A DNA stretch of 64,000 nucleotides from Anaeramoeba ignava (GCA_028826165.1 JAPDFW010000100.1:173905-237904), one strand, 5' to 3'. Positions 46,619 through 59,660 are shown, counted from the first letter of the stretch. Notes: generated from the sequence alone by a model not told the origin. A program made the numbers and translations.

Positions 46619-48654
46619 TTAATTCTTTTTTGATTCCAAAAGATTATTTTTAATTAATTCAAGCAAATCTTTTTCTTTTTCTTTCAGTTTAAATTCAAGA
46701 ATTTTATCTGAATTAAAATAAAATCGAAAATTTTTTGTTGATGAAAAATGCTTAAAATGAATCTTCTGCGTAAAATAATAAGGAACTTCTTCTTTATTTG
46801 AGAATTTAAATGTAATTTTATCTTTTCCAAAAATAAAAGTAAATGTTTCATTTTTGGATTTTGGATTATTTTTATAATATAAAATAGTTCCTTCAAAAGT
46901 AAATTGATCTTCGTTTTCTTGATTTTGAACTGTTGTTTTAAAAACTGCATCAGATTGCGTTCTTCTTAGTGAGGGTGAGTTTTGGGGTTGATTTGAAGGT
47001 GATTTTCTGTGTTGTCTTGAAATTGTTTGTGATCTGCCTTGATTTCCAACTCTTTTATTTATATCTTGCTGATTGTGTGGTTTTGAAGGTTGTGATTTGA
47101 ATTGATTTTGGTTTGTTTGGTTTGCATCTTGTCCATTTATTTCATTGTGTTGTTGTTGTTTATCATCACTTTTCTTATTTGAATCATTTTGAATTTGAAT
47201 TTGATTTTGTTGATTTGAATCATTTTGATTTGAATCATTTGTATTTGTTGGATTGTGTTTATCAATTTTTGTTGAATTTGAATCATTTTGAATTTGAATT
47301 TGATTTTGTTGATGTAAATTTGTTGAATCATTTGAATCTGTTTGAATTTGATTTGAATTTGTTGAATCAATTTTTGTTGAATTTGAATCATTTTGAATTT
47401 GAATTTGATTTTTTTGATTTTGTTGATGTAAATTTGTTGAATCTGAATCATTTTGAATTTGAATTTGATTTTGTTGATCAATTTCTTGATTTGAATCTGC
47501 TTGAATTTGTTGTTGTGAATTTGTTGAATCATTTTGATTTTGTTTTTGTTTTTCAGTTAAATCATTTGTATCTGCTTGAATTTGTTGTTGTAAATTTGTT
47601 GAGTTCATTCTATTATTTTCCTTTTCCTTTTCTTCTTTCTTTTTCTTTTTCTCTTCCTTTTCCTTTTCCTTTTCTTTTTGTTTTTCTTTTTGTTGATGGA
47701 GAATTATCAAAAATAGATTTTTTTCTTCTTTTTTTTCAAAAGAAATAATTTTGGAATCTTGTTGAATTTGTAATCGAATTAATTGTGAAAATTTTGGATG
47801 AATTTGAATTGATAAACCTTTTAAATAATCATTTGTTTCAATTATATCTAAATTTTGATTTTGATTTTCATTTTCATTTTGATTTTGATTTTCATTTTCA
47901 TTTTCATTTCATTTTCATTTTCTTTTTCTTTTTCATTTCCATTTTCTTTTTCATTTTCTTTTTCTTTTTCAGGAATTAATTGAAATTTATCTCCAATTTT
48001 TATTGTTGCTTTTGAAATTAAATTTTGCCAATTATCTAATATTGTAATTTTAAATTCTTTTGGTAATTTTGGATCGAAATTAAGTTCTGATTTTTTAATT
48101 ATAATTTCTTGATTTTGTGGTTTTTGTTCTGGTTTTTGTTCAAATTGTTTTTTTTTGGTTTCATAATCATTAATAAATTTTTTAAATTCCTCTTCATTTG
48201 AAAATTTTAAAATGAATTTTTCACCATTTTCAAATGTAAATTGATAAACATCTTTCTGATTTTTAAATTTGTGTATTGTTAGATTGTGTTGATAAAATTC
48301 TTGAATTGATGTTTTAAAAATAATTTTATCATTTTCAATTTCAATATTTGTTTTTCCAATATTTTTAAGTTTTGAATTCAAAATATTGATTTCATATTGG
48401 TTTTGATTTTCATTTTCATTTTCATTTTCATTTTCATTTTCATTTTCATTTTCATTTTCATTTTCATTTTCACTTTGATTTTTATTTTCATTTTGATTTT
48501 GATTTTGATTTTGATTTTGATTTTGATTTTGATTTTGATTTTCATTTTCATTTTCATTTTGACTTGATTTTAAATTTTGATTTTGATTTGGATTTTGATT
48601 TTGATTTGTATTTTGATTTTGATTTTGATTTGGATTTGTATTTTGGATTTTCAT
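46619..48654 (-). CDS. Low-complexity protein with two similar beta-rich domains
   Basis: Not recognised. Two open frames (47848-48654 and 46619 to about 47860) join if one T is restored near 47909 within a TTTTCA repeat; the bridging text (LDIIETNDYLKGLSIQIHP) is ordinary protein, supporting one gene. The N-terminal QN/EN repeat is followed by a beta-rich segment (KDVYQFTFENGEKFILKFSN), a second one (KEFKITILDNWQNLISKATI), a long Asn/Gln/Ser/Asp repeat with DSNSTK and QIQIQN words, and a C-terminal segment similar to the first (ETFTFIFGKDKITFKFSNKE). These could be PH-like or Ran-binding-like folds, but this is only pattern resemblance. The 234-codon frame just upstream could be part of the same gene. 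Confidence 0.55.
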
Positions 48655-48677
48655 TTTGATTTTTATTTTTCATTATT

Positions 48678-49382
48678 TTATTTTATTTTATCTTTTTGTG
48701 AATTATCATCTTTATTTGTATGTGTATTTATTTCAGTTGTGGTATTATCTTCATCTTTTTTTACTTGTGATTGATTATTATCTTTATCTGTTGAATTATT
48801 GATTTTGATTTTTCTTGTTTCATTATCCTTTTTTTTGATATCTCCTTTGATTCTTTTTTTGATTTGTTTTTCTTGATTTCCTTTACCTTTATCATTAATT
48901 TGAAATTCTTGAGAATTTGATTTTGAATTTGAATTTGATTTTGATTTTGATTTTGAATTTGATTTTGAATTTGATTTTGATTTTGATTTTGAATTTGATT
49001 TTGATTTTGATTTTGAATTTGGTTTTGATTTTGAATTTGATTTTGAATTTGAATTTGATTTTGAATTTGAATTTAATTTTGATTTTGATTTTGGATTTGG
49101 ATTTTGGTTTTGGTTTTGATCTGTATTTGGATTTGGTTTTGAATTTGAATTTGAATTTGATTTTGATTTTAGATCTGTATTTGGATTTGGATTTTGATTT
49201 GTTTCAGTTGTGGTATTATGTTCATCGTTTTTTTCTTTTTCTTGATTTTGGGTTGGTTTTCTTCTTCTCTCCTGTTCCAAATTTCGTGGTTTGTTTTTTT
49301 CTTTTTTTCCGTTATGTTCTTTATGTTCTGTTTCTTTAAGAGGGTGTTCAGATGTCTTTTCTTTATTTTTTTTAGAGCTCAT
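48678..49382 (-). CDS. Ser/Asn/Lys-rich low-complexity protein
   Basis: Open frame of 234 codons with an ATG and the T-tract/CAT promoter-like element upstream, so the start looks genuine. Composition is charged (KEHNGKKEKNK), then Asn-Pro and Ser-Lys/Ser-Asn repeats, then Asp/Lys/Thr-rich. No domain is visible. The stop lies only about 21 bases before the next ATG in another frame, with no promoter element between, so it may be the N-terminal part of the downstream gene split by another one-base error. Confidence 0.5.
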   Translation of the reverse strand: MSSKKNKEKTSEHPLKETEHKEHNGKKEKNKPRNLEQERRRKPTQNQEKEKNDEHNTTTETNQNPNPNTDLKSKSNSNSNSKPNPNTDQNQNQNPNPKSKSKLNSNSKSNSNSKSNSKSKPNSKSKSKSNSKSKSKSNSKSNSKSKSKSNSNSKSNSQEFQINDKGKGNQEKQIKKRIKGDIKKKDNETRKIKINNSTDKDNNQSQVKKDEDNTTTEINTHTNKDDNSQKDKIK

Positions 49383-49670
49383 AATAAAATAATAAAATAA
49401 TAAAAAGAAAAAAATGAAAAATAAAAAAAGGAAAAATAAAAAAAGGAAAAATAAAAAAAATAAATAAATAAAAAGTGGATTTTGAAAAAATTAGTCATTT
49501 TTATTTTAAAAAGAAAAAAAAGAATTTAAATTAATAAATTAAAAGAGGAATTAAAATTGGAATTAAAAATAAATTCATTTTCTTTTATTTTTGTTTATTA
49601 AATTATAAATTAAAAAATGAAAAAAATTTAAATTATTTTTTTTTTCATTTTTTTTCTTTTTATTTTAAAA

Positions 49671-51465
49671 TGGAAAAAAAATTTTGTATTGGAATTGATG
49701 AAGCTGGAAGGTAAATTAATTATTTAAAAAGAAAAATAAAAAACAATTTAAAAATTTTTAACGAATTTTATTATTTAAAATAAATAAAAAGAGGATGTGT
49801 TTTAGGTAAAATTCAAAATAGAAATTAAAATTTAAAAAAAATATCTTTTAAGAATTTATTATTATTTATATTATTATTATTATAAAATAAAAGGTTCAAT
49901 GATTTATTCAAGTTGTGTTTGTCCTAAAAATAAGAAAAAATCATTAAAAAAATATGGAGTTGATGATTCAAAAAAATTAACAAGAAAAAAAAGAAATGAA
50001 ATATTTAATACACTTAAAACTAAAAAATATGTTGAATTTGGGATTAAAGTTATTAGTTCTGAAGAAATTTCAATGAAAATGTTAAGAAATGAACCAGAAA
50101 ATTTAAATTTAATTTCGCATAAAGCAGCTATTAATTTAATTAAATTTGCAACTAAAAAATTTAATATTGCAGAGGTTTATGTTGATACTGTTGGGTATTT
50201 TTATTATTTCTGAATAATTTGAATTCAAATTCAAAATCAATTTAAAATCAAAATTCAAATTCAAATTCAAATTCAAAATCAAAATCAAAATTCAAATTCA
50301 AATTAAAATTAAAATTAAAATTAAAATTAAAATTCAAAATCAAATTCAAAATCAAAATCAATATAAAATTCAAATTCAAAATCAAAATCAAAATCAAATT
50401 CAAAATCAAAATCAAATTCAAAATTAAATTCAAAATCAAATTCAAAACAAAAATCAAATTTAAATTCAAAATCAATTTTTGGATATAATTTAGACCTGCT
50501 AAAAAATATAAACAATTATTAAAGAAAAATTTCCCAAAAATTCCAAAAATTGTTGTTGAAGAAAAAGCAGATTCAAAATATCCACTTGTTAGTGCAGCTA
50601 GTATTTGTGCTAAAGTACATAGAGATGATATGTTAGAGAATTGGATATTTAAAGAAATTAATATTAATATTGATCGTGCATTTGGATTAGGATATACAAG
50701 TGGTAGATAATTAAAATTCAAATTCAAAATCAAAATTAAAATTCAAATTCAAAATCAAAATTAAAATCAAATTAAATTCAAAATCAAATCAAATTCAAAT
50801 TCAAATTCAAAATCAAATTCAAATTTAAAACCAATATAAAATTCAAAATTAAAATTAAATTCAAAATCAAAATCAAAATCAAATCAAATTCAAATTTAAA
50901 TTCAAATTCAAATTTAAATTTAAATTCAAATTCAAATTCAAATTCAAATTCAAATTCAAAATTCAAAATTAAAATCTAAATCAAAATCAAATTCAAATTT
51001 AAATCAATATAAAAATAAAAATAAATAAAAATCAAAATCAAATTCAAAAATAAAATTAAAATCAATATAAAAATAAAAATAAATAAAAATCAAAATCAAA
51101 TTCAAAAATAAAATTAAAATCAATATAAAAATAAAAATAAATAAAAATGAAAAAATTTATTAGAATCGGCAGTCACAAATTGGATGAAAAAAAATTCAGA
51201 CTTCGTTTTTGGTTTCCCAACAATTATTAGATTCAGTTGGAAAACAACAATTTTATTTATGCAAAAAAATTGTGCTAAAATTAACTTGAAGAAAAAACAA
51301 GAAAAAATCAAAATAAAAAAAACAAATAAAAAATCAATTAGAGGGAAAAGAAAAAGATCACCAAATTCTTCACAATTAAGTCAAAATTCAATTGAAAAAG
51401 GGAATTTAAATACAACTTTTTTTATTAAAAGGGGAATTTCTTCAACTAAAATTAATGATTTATAA
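49671..51465 (+). CDS. RNASEH2A: Ribonuclease H2 subunit A, five exons
   Basis: Exons 49671-49710, 49792-49805 (14 nt), 49894-50194, 50494-50702 and 51164-51465 encode about 288 aa. Type 2 RNase H signatures: GIDEAGRG (split by intron 1), DDSKKLT, VDTVG, and EEKADSKYPLVSAASICAKVH, holding the Asp/Glu metal ligands; then VFGFPTIIRFSW and a basic tail. The enzyme removes ribonucleotides and RNA from RNA/DNA hybrids in the nucleus. The usual GRGPVLG is GRGCVLG. The start needs one more A in the A7 run after ATGG for the frame to fit; in the sequence as given no ATG is in frame. Introns 3 and 4 are filled with AATTCAAA and ATCAAATTC repeats. It shares the 49383-49670 divergent gap with the upstream minus-strand gene. 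Confidence 0.9.
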
Positions 51466-51536
51466 AAAAAAAAATTTGAAAAATTATAATTTTCATTTTT
51501 TTTCATTTTTGGAAAATTTTTTTTTATAAAAAAGAA

Positions 51537-54074
51537 ATGTCAAGAATTGGTTTGTTTAATAAATCAAATAATTCACAAATCCCTTTAAAAAAAGTGAAAT
51601 TTCAAACGAATATTATCGATTTTGCTGCAAAAGTTTCTGTTGATCAAGTTTTTGAAAATGAAGAAAAATTTCCTATTGAAACTGTTTTTGTTTTTCCTCT
51701 TAATTCAAATTCTGCAATTTTTGGATTTGAAATTTTAATTAATAACGAAAAAATTATTGGAAAAGTGAAAGAAAAAGAAAAAGCACAACAAATTTACAAT
51801 GATTCAATTTCAAAAGGAAAAACAGCGTAAATAATTTAGGAAAATCAAAACAAAAAAAAAAAAGCAAAAAATTTTTTCGTTTATTATTTTTGAAATATTT
51901 TCGAAAAATTTTTTTTTAGGTTTAAATTAGATCAGGAAACTCCAGATATTTTTGTTACAAATGTTGGGAATTTAGCTCCGAAACAAAGTTGTACAATAAC
52001 AATCCTTTATGTCACAACTCTTTATGAAAATGAAAAAAACCAATATGGATTGTTTTTGCCAACTTCAATAACAAAATGCTATGTTCCACTTTCTGATCAA
52101 GAACGAGCGCAGAATTTAAACAGCCAAACACTCCAATATTCCACAGATATCGGTGTTGATATTGAATTCAGTTTCAGAATCAAAATGAGTTCTCGGATCG
52201 TTTCAATTACTTCAATAACTCATAGTTTGCCAAATCAAATCAATATTGAAAAAAATGAATCAAATTTTTTATTCAGTCCTCAAAAGAAGGAAATTGGGAA
52301 AGATTTTCTCATTTCAATTCAAGAGGAAACCCCTCATGCGCCCAGAGTAATTTCGGAGGTTGATGAAACAGAGGAAATTGTTTCAATGATCACAATGTAT
52401 CCGCAATTGCCGAAAGATAAACTCAACACGGAATTGATTTTCCTAGTTGATCGAAGTGGGAGCATGAGTGGGAAATCGATTGATTATGTCAAATCAACTT
52501 TGGAGCAGTTTCTCCAAATCATCCCCAAATCATCCTATTTCAATATTGTTGGATTTGGGTCTTCTTTTGTGTATTTGTTTCCAAAATCACGGAAATACTC
52601 AAGTGAATCAATCAAAGAAGCTGGTGATCATGTTTCTCAAATGAGCGCAAATCTTGGCGGAACGGAACTGAAGGAACCTTTGAAATCAATATTTGAAAAC
52701 GAACCGCCAGTTGGATTCTCGAGACAAATCTTCTTGCTCACTGATGGAGCTGTGTCAAATACCGAAGAGATCATTTCGCTTGTGAAATCGGAATCAAAGA
52801 CAACAAGGATATTCACTTTTGGGATCGGCCATGGAGCCTCAAAAGAGTTGATTGAGAACATCGCCAAAATCACAAATGCAAATTTCGAGATGATTTTGGA
52901 TCACTCATCAATACAATCTCAAGTTATGAAGCAATTCGAGCGTTCTTTGCAACCTTCGATTACAAATCTCAATATTTCATGGGAAGGCGTCTCTGCCAAG
53001 CATATAACACCTTATTATCTTCCTCCGATTTTCTCAAATCAACGATACTTATTTTTTGCCTTCATCTCAAATCAGAAGGAAAAAGTGGAAAAAGCAACCG
53101 TTATAATTTCAGGACAGATTTTGGATGAGAAAGTGGAATGGAAATTGGATTTCAATCCGCAAAACTTGCAAAGAGACTCAACTCTTCATAAATTAGCAGC
53201 AAAATCAATGATCAAGGATCTGGAACAGAAATCAAGTTCTTTCCACACAAAGATGGGGAAACTCAAAAAGGGATTAAGAAAAGAAGCTGTTGAACAGGAA
53301 ATTCTCAGATTGAGTCTGAAAAACCAAATTGTTTCTTCTCAAACAAGTTTTGTTTCTTATGTTCAAGATCCCTTAAATTTGAACCATTTCCAAGAAATGA
53401 AATTTGTTCCCATTGAAATACAATCCCCAACTCAATCCTCTCCCAAAAAAAATACCCGCAAATCATCCTTTAATAACTTTTCTTGTTTTGCTCAAAGAGT
53501 AACAAGATCCGAATTTTCCCAAAAAGAAGATTTTCAAGAAGATCAAAAAAATTTCCACAAAATGGAAAAGGAAGTCCATCAAGTTTTACATGAAATTTAT
53601 CAAGAAATGGGAAAAGATTCTCCTGTGGAAATTTATAAAAGAATGAACGAGAGAGAAGAACAAAAAGATGTGGAGATTACTGAAGTTTTCAAACAAAAAA
53701 TTCTTGAAAAACATCTTGAATCATTGGAAAAAATTAAAAACGAAAATTTTCAAATTCCAAAAATTGTTTTGAATGTTGGTTCTTTTGACATCATTTCTTC
53801 ATCACAAACCCAAGAAGGAAATTGGGAAATTTCTCAAGAATTATGTTCTGCTGTTGGTATTTCGCAAGAAGTTATTGAAAATTCAAATCCTTTTATAAGT
53901 TTTTCTTTGAAAACTTGGTTCAATATTTTAATTATTTCTTTAATTCAAGTTTGTTTTCCTAAATTTATTCAAATCTCTAAAAAAGCAGAAGAATGGTTAA
54001 AAAAAGAAGAAATTCAAAACATTGATTTAATAATTGAAGAAACAAAAAGAAGGATTTTTATAAGAGATTTTTAA
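51537..54074 (+). CDS. VIT and von Willebrand A domain protein (VWA5A-like)
   Basis: Two exons, 51537-51826 and 51920-54074, give 814 aa in frame. The N-terminal VIT domain (ENEEKFPIETVFVFPLNSN; GKVKEKEKAQQIYNDSISKG) is followed by a vWA domain with a full MIDAS metal site: DRSGSMSG, the Thr in GGTEL, and TDGAV. The C-terminal half has a helical segment rich in Lys and Glu and ends in a VWA5A-like tail (LELCSAVGIS-type region reading ELCSAVGISQEV). This arrangement matches the cytosolic VWA5A/PARP4-related group; a role in protein complexes is likely but not specific. The middle of the gene is richer in G+C than its neighbours. It starts only 71 bp after the RNase H2A stop and carries its own T-tract/CAT element there. 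Confidence 0.87.
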
Positions 54075-54385
54075 ACTCAAAAATTTTAATTTTAATTTTA
54101 ATTTTAATTTTAAATTTGATTTTAATTTTAATTTGAATTTGATTTTAAATTTGGATCAAAAAAAATTTCCACTTTTTTGGTTTTTTACTTTTTTGGTTTT
54201 TTTTTATTATTATTAGATTACTTCGTTGTTCAAAATCAAAATTAAAAAAAAAATTATTTTGAGAAATATTTCCAATCCAAAAAAAAAAAAAAATATAAAG
54301 AGAAACAAAAACAGAAAAATGAACAAACAAATGAGAAAAAAAAAGGAAAAAAAAAAAGGAAAAAAAGGAAAAAAAGAAGAATAAA

Positions 54386-54946
54386 CTATAAAATGGAACA
54401 AAATTTCTTTTTGCGTTCAGGAAGAACAGATTGAGGATTCAAAGAGATTCTATTCATTTCTCTTGCCAAAAAATGGAAAGGATCTTCAACGTTTGTTCTA
54501 AGTTTAGCAGAAGTTTCAAAATAACGAGAATTTTTTTGCTTAGCGAATTTTTCCGCTTCAACAAAATCAACACATCTATCTTTTTCCAAATCTGATTTAT
54601 TTCCAACAATGACAATAGGGAATTTATCAGTTTCTTTAACTTTATAAATTTGGGAAATAAGATTCGGGACAGATTCATAAGATTCACGATCAACAAGAGA
54701 AAAAACAATAATAAAACCGTCACCAGATCTTAAATGAGTATCATGAATAACTGAGAATTCTTCTTGTCCTGCTGTGTCAAGAAGATCCAATACATAAACT
54801 TCATCGTCTAATTCAATTTGCCTTCTATAAATGTCTTCTATTGTTGGTTCATATGCATCTACAAATTTCCGATGAACAAATTGTAATGTTAATGCTGATT
54901 TGCCAACTCCTCCAATTCCAATTATTACTACTTTGAAATTTGGCAT
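54386..54946 (-). CDS. Canonical Ras/Rap-family GTPase
   Basis: Intact 186-aa intronless Ras. All five G motifs are present: GIGGVGKSA, YEPTIED, DTAGQEEFS, GNKSD and ETSAK, with a Lys-rich end and CSIL CaaX box; the terminal Leu favours geranylgeranylation. In contrast with the 1-5 kb cluster, Gly60 and Gln61 are both conserved, so this is expected to be a normal switch. It is not adjacent to that cluster and shares little of its tail sequence. It is convergent with the VIT/vWA gene. Confidence 0.93.
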   Translation of the reverse strand: MPNFKVVIIGIGGVGKSALTLQFVHRKFVDAYEPTIEDIYRRQIELDDEVYVLDLLDTAGQEEFSVIHDTHLRSGDGFIIVFSLVDRESYESVPNLISQIYKVKETDKFPIVIVGNKSDLEKDRCVDFVEAEKFAKQKNSRYFETSAKLRTNVEDPFHFLAREMNRISLNPQSVLPERKKKFCSIL

Positions 54947-55944
54947 GTTTTTATTTTATTAAATTTTTTTTTTTTTTTCAATTTGAAAATGTAACTAAAA
55001 AAAAAAGCAAAAAAAAATTTTTAAAATTGACGAAAAAAGCAATTTTGTAATTTAAAAAAATAAAAACAGAAAAAAATGAAATTTTATTTTTCTTTAATTT
55101 TTTTTTTTAATTTTTTTTTTTAATAAGCGAATTTTTTTTTTTTTTGAATAAAAAAAATTTTTTTTTCTCCTTTTTTTTAAATTTTTAAAAATTTTTTAAA
55201 GAATTTTTATTAAATAAATATAAAAATAAATATTAAATTAAATATAAAAAGTGGAATAAATATTAAATTAAGCATAGAAATAAATATAGAAATAAATATT
55301 AAATCAATTTATAAATAAATATTAAATTAAATATTAATTCAATTTATAAATAAATATTAAAATAAATATAAAAAAAATATTAAATTAAATATTAAATTAA
55401 ATATAAAAAAAGTGGAATAAATAAATATAAAAAAAGTGGAATAAATATTAATTCAATTTATAAATAAATATAAAAAAAATGGAATAAATAAATAATAGAA
55501 ATAAATAAATAAAAAAAAAAATATTAGAAATAAATATTAAAATTTAGAAATAAAAATAAAATAAATATAGAATTTAAAAATAAATATAAATATTAAAAAT
55601 TAAATATAAAAATTTTGGAATAAAAATAAAAAATGGAATTAAATTAAATATAAATTTAGAAATAAATATTAAAAATAAAATATTAAAAAAAATAAATTAA
55701 CTCAATTTTTAGAAATAAATATAAAAATGGAATAAATAAATATTAGAAATAAATATTAGAAATAAATATTAAATTAAATATTAAAATAAAAAATTAAAAT
55801 AAAACAGTATTTAAAGATGTTTTAATTAAAAAAAAAGAAATAAAAAATTTTTTTTAATTAAATTTTTTTCATTTTTTTACTTTTATTTAAAAAAAAGCGA
55901 AAAAAAAACTTAATTAAAAAATTAAATTTAAATTAAATTAAAAA
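54947..55944. other. Intergenic A/T-rich DNA without genes
   Basis: About 1 kb of long T and A runs (54960-55200) then AAATAAATATTAAATT-type words with occasional AAAAGTGGAATAAA interruptions. No open frame with protein-like composition and no RNA gene is seen. It is the divergent gap between the Ras/Rap and rvt genes, so both promoters lie here; a TTTTTTCATTTTTTTAC element is present at about 55863. Confidence 0.7.
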
Positions 55945-58871
55945 ATGGCAGATAGACAACAAGAAAGAGAAGATCTTATAAGTAATAAAATTATTGCAGA
56001 AATCAAAATTAAAAAATTAAAAGAATTTAGAGGAGAATTAAAAGAACATTTCAATTCAGTTGAAGAAGAATTAAAAAAACATGAAAATGATCCAATTAAT
56101 TATATAACTCAACTTCAAAAAGGATTAAATGAAGCAAAATTCGCACAAGAATCACTTCATGAACCAATAGATCTTGGTGCACTTTTTTATGAATATCAAC
56201 AAGGAAATCAAGAAATTTGTGATAATATTCTTGATGAACATAAACAAAAATTATTAAAACAAATGCAACAAATTAAAAACAGAGGAGAATTAGTTTATCT
56301 TTATGGAAAAATATTAGAAGAACAAGCAAATTATGATGAAGAACAATATATTGAAAGACAACAAGAAAGAGAATTAGCAAAAAAACAAAGAAAAGAACAA
56401 CTTGATAATGAAAATAACAATAATAATAATAATGATGAAAAAGAAAAAGATGAGAAAAAAGATGAGAAAAAGATGAAAAAAAAGAACCAGTTAAAAAAAC
56501 TTGGAAAGAAAGACTTGAAGAACATAAAAAAGAATATTCTAAATTATGGGCTCCTAAAACAAAACAAGAAATTGAAGTTCCTGAAGAATATATTAATTCA
56601 ATTTTTGATTTAATGGATCAAGAAATTTTAGAAATGGCAAGATTAAATGTTAAAAGTTTTATTGAAAATGAATTATTAGCACTTGTTCAAGAAGAAGAAT
56701 TAAAATATGTTTTGAGTTTTATTCGTAAAAATATTCATATGCCTGGATTTTTTAGACAAAATGCATCTGGAATACTTAGATCTGAATTAAAACTTTCTGA
56801 ATGGACTGGTGCTTTAACAATTTTAATTTCTAAATTTAAAGAATTTAAATGGAATGAAATAACATCACTTAGAAGTATTTTTACAAGAAAAAGATTTAGA
56901 ATATTTTTGAAAGAAGATTTTATGACACTTGTTTTAACTAATTTAATTGGATTAAGATGGCAAATGAAATTAAAACAAATTTTAAGAACACTTCATCATT
57001 CTGGAATTAATTTCCCTTCTTTTGTTAATCATTCATCAGCAATCCAATACAGAAAACAAAAAGTACATTCATTATTTATGCCATTTTGTCCTGATAATTT
57101 ATATGATTATCAAAATGTTGATAATTATGGACAAACAAGATTTTCAACAAATCAAACACAAGGACCTGATTCTTTTCAAAAATTATTATGCCATTTAAAT
57201 GGAGAATTATCATTTTTAAGAGCTGTTTTTCCAGAAAGATCATTAGCATTTTTTAGAACTGATATTAAAGATTATTTCCCAAGAATTCAACACAATACAC
57301 TTCTTTATATATTAAAGAAAATAGGAGTTACAGATGATTGGATTGAATTTTTTAGAAAATTTCTTGAAGTTGTTGTTCATATTGAAGGAGAAACATACGT
57401 TTGTCAAAGAGGAATTCCATTAGATCACAGTCTTTCAATTTTATTTAGTGATTTAATGTTATGGTTAATGGATGTATCAGTATTTAAAAAAACTGATGTT
57501 GAATTAATTAGAGCATTAGATGATATCTTCTTTATTACAGTTGATACTGAAAGAGCAACCAGAGCATTTAAAGAAATTGAAAACTTTTGTTCTAAAATGG
57601 GATTTGAATTAAATTATGATAAAACTGGATATTCATTTAGTGATGGAAGTAAAATTGAAGAACTTGAAAACAAAACCAAAGAAATCAAATGGGGATTATT
57701 AAAATTAAAAGATTGTGATTGGATAATAAGTGATGAAAGTTTAAAAGAAGTTCTTGATGGATTTAAAGATGCAATTTCATTTGATTCACCAGTTTTAACA
57801 ATTATTTCATTATGGAATAGTTATATTCATTATATTATCAAGAATTTAGGAATATTTGTTTATTTAGGAAAAGAACATCTTAATAATGTTTCTAAAAAGA
57901 TCAAAGAAATTGAAAAAGAAATATTTGGAGAAAAAGGAATTGTTAAATTAATTAAAGAAAAGATATTAGAAAGATTTGGAGAAGGAAACATTAAAGATAT
58001 TCCATTAGGATTTATTTTCTTACCATTAGAATGTGGAGGGCTTGGATTATTTCAACCTAATATTTACATTTACACATTCAAACAAAGTTCAGATTACAGA
58101 GTTGAAAAACCAACAACATTAAAACAATCAACAGAAGATCTTGGATTTGGATTATCACCATTTACACAATATGGAACAACATCATTATTACAACAACAAA
58201 ATCAAATGTTTTCAAATCAATATGGAGGAGGATTTGCAGCAAAAAAATCAGCATTTGGATTTGGGCCAAGATACACTTCTTCATCAATGAAATCAACATC
58301 AATGAAAGCAGTTCCTAAAATGATGGCTAAAAGAAAAGTATTTGGAAGAGCTAAATCCAAAAGCAAACCAATATTTGCCAAAATTGAATCAGAATCTGAT
58401 GAATATGAAGATGAATATGATGATAATGAAAAAGATATAAAAGATAAAAAAGGAGGAAAAGAAGAAAAAGAAGAAGAAGAATTAAAAGTGCCAGGAATTC
58501 CAGATTTTTTTAATTGTCCTGAAATGTTATTAAATCAAGAATATGGATATTTTTATAATCAACTTCAACAACCATTAGATCAAAGTGGACCATCACATCA
58601 TAATGTTGATTTATCATCACAATATTCATATGGATATGGATATGGATATGGAGGAGGAGGAGGAAGATTTGGATATAGATCAAAAATGATGGCAAGAAGA
58701 AGAGCAAGACCAAGAACAACAACAGCAAGTTATACAACACCATATCATATTTGGTTATTCCATATTTATGATGATTTAAAAGATTTTGCAGGCAAACTTG
58801 ATTATCAACATCCTGATTTAATTCCATCAATTTTAATCAAACAAATCAAATCAAATCAAAGAAATTTATAA
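55945..58871 (+). CDS. rvt: rvt-type cellular reverse transcriptase-like protein
   Basis: Two overlapping frames (55945-56613 and 56613-58871) join to about 975 aa if one A is restored near 56466; the joined text (KTWKERLEEHKKEYSKLWAP) is clearly coding. N-terminal coiled-coil-like helices (about residues 1-180) are followed by an RT core: motif A FFRTDIKDYFPRI (57.26 kb), motif B CQRGIPLDHSLS (57.41 kb), motif C ALDDIFF with the catalytic Asp pair (57.52 kb), motif D GFELNYDKTGY and motif E IKWGLLKL. There is a long spacer before motif A with no zinc finger, RNase H, integrase or endonuclease domain, and an acidic/basic C-terminus. This matches the single-copy rvt genes known from fungi, plants, rotifers and bacteria rather than a retroelement. 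Catalytic residues are intact. No flanking repeats suggest a mobile element. Confidence 0.83.
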
Positions 58872-58899
58872 TTTTCCAATTTACAATTTTCAATTCAAT

Positions 58900-59545
58900 T
58901 TACAATTTAAAATCAATAATTCTTTTAATTTATAATTTAAAATTAATAATTCTTTTCAATTCAATTTATAATTTAAAATCAATAATTCTTTTTAATTCAA
59001 TTTATAATTTAAAATTAATAATTCTTTTTAATTCAATTTATAATTTAAAATTAATAATTCTTTTTAATTTAATTTACAATTTAAAATTAATAATTCTTTT
59101 TAATTTAATTTATAATTTAAAATTAATAATTCTTTTTAATTCAATTTATAATTTAAAATCAATAATTCTTTTCAATTTAATTTACAATTTAAAATCAATA
59201 ATTCTTTTTAATTTAATTTATAATTTAAAATCAATAATTCTTTTTAATTCAATTTACAATTTAAAATCAATAATTCTTTTTAATTCAATTTATAATTTAA
59301 AATCAATAATTCTTTTCAATTTAATTTACAATTTAAAATCAATAATTCTTTTTAATTCAATTTACAATTTAAAATTAATAATTCTTTTCAATTCAATTTA
59401 TAATTTAAAATTAATAATTCTTTTTAATTCAATTTATAATTTAAAATTAATAATTCTTTTTAATTTAATTTATAATTTAAAATTAATAATTCTTTTTAAT
59501 TTAATTTACAATTCAAAATCAATTATTCTTTTCAATTCAATTTAC
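58900..59545. repeat. 36-bp minisatellite downstream of rvt
   Basis: About 17 head-to-tail copies of a ~36-bp unit containing AATTTATAATTTAAAATTA and ATAATTCTTTTTAATTC, with alternation of TATAAT/TACAAT and ATCAAT/ATTAAT. It fills the gap between rvt and eIF3L up to the eIF3L promoter-like element (TTTTTCATTTTTTATTTTTC at about 59.6 kb). Confidence 0.92.
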
Positions 59546-59660
59546 AATTTAATAAAAACAAAATTCAAACAAAATTTTTTTTCATTTTTTATTTTTCATT
59601 TTTTATTTTTCAAAAATAAATAAAAAATAAAAGTTTAAATTAAAAAAAATTAAATTAAAA

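Noticed and set aside
55945-58871. Retrotransposon
   Set aside because: No endonuclease, integrase, RNase H, LTR, poly-A tail or target duplication; the architecture fits a cellular rvt gene.
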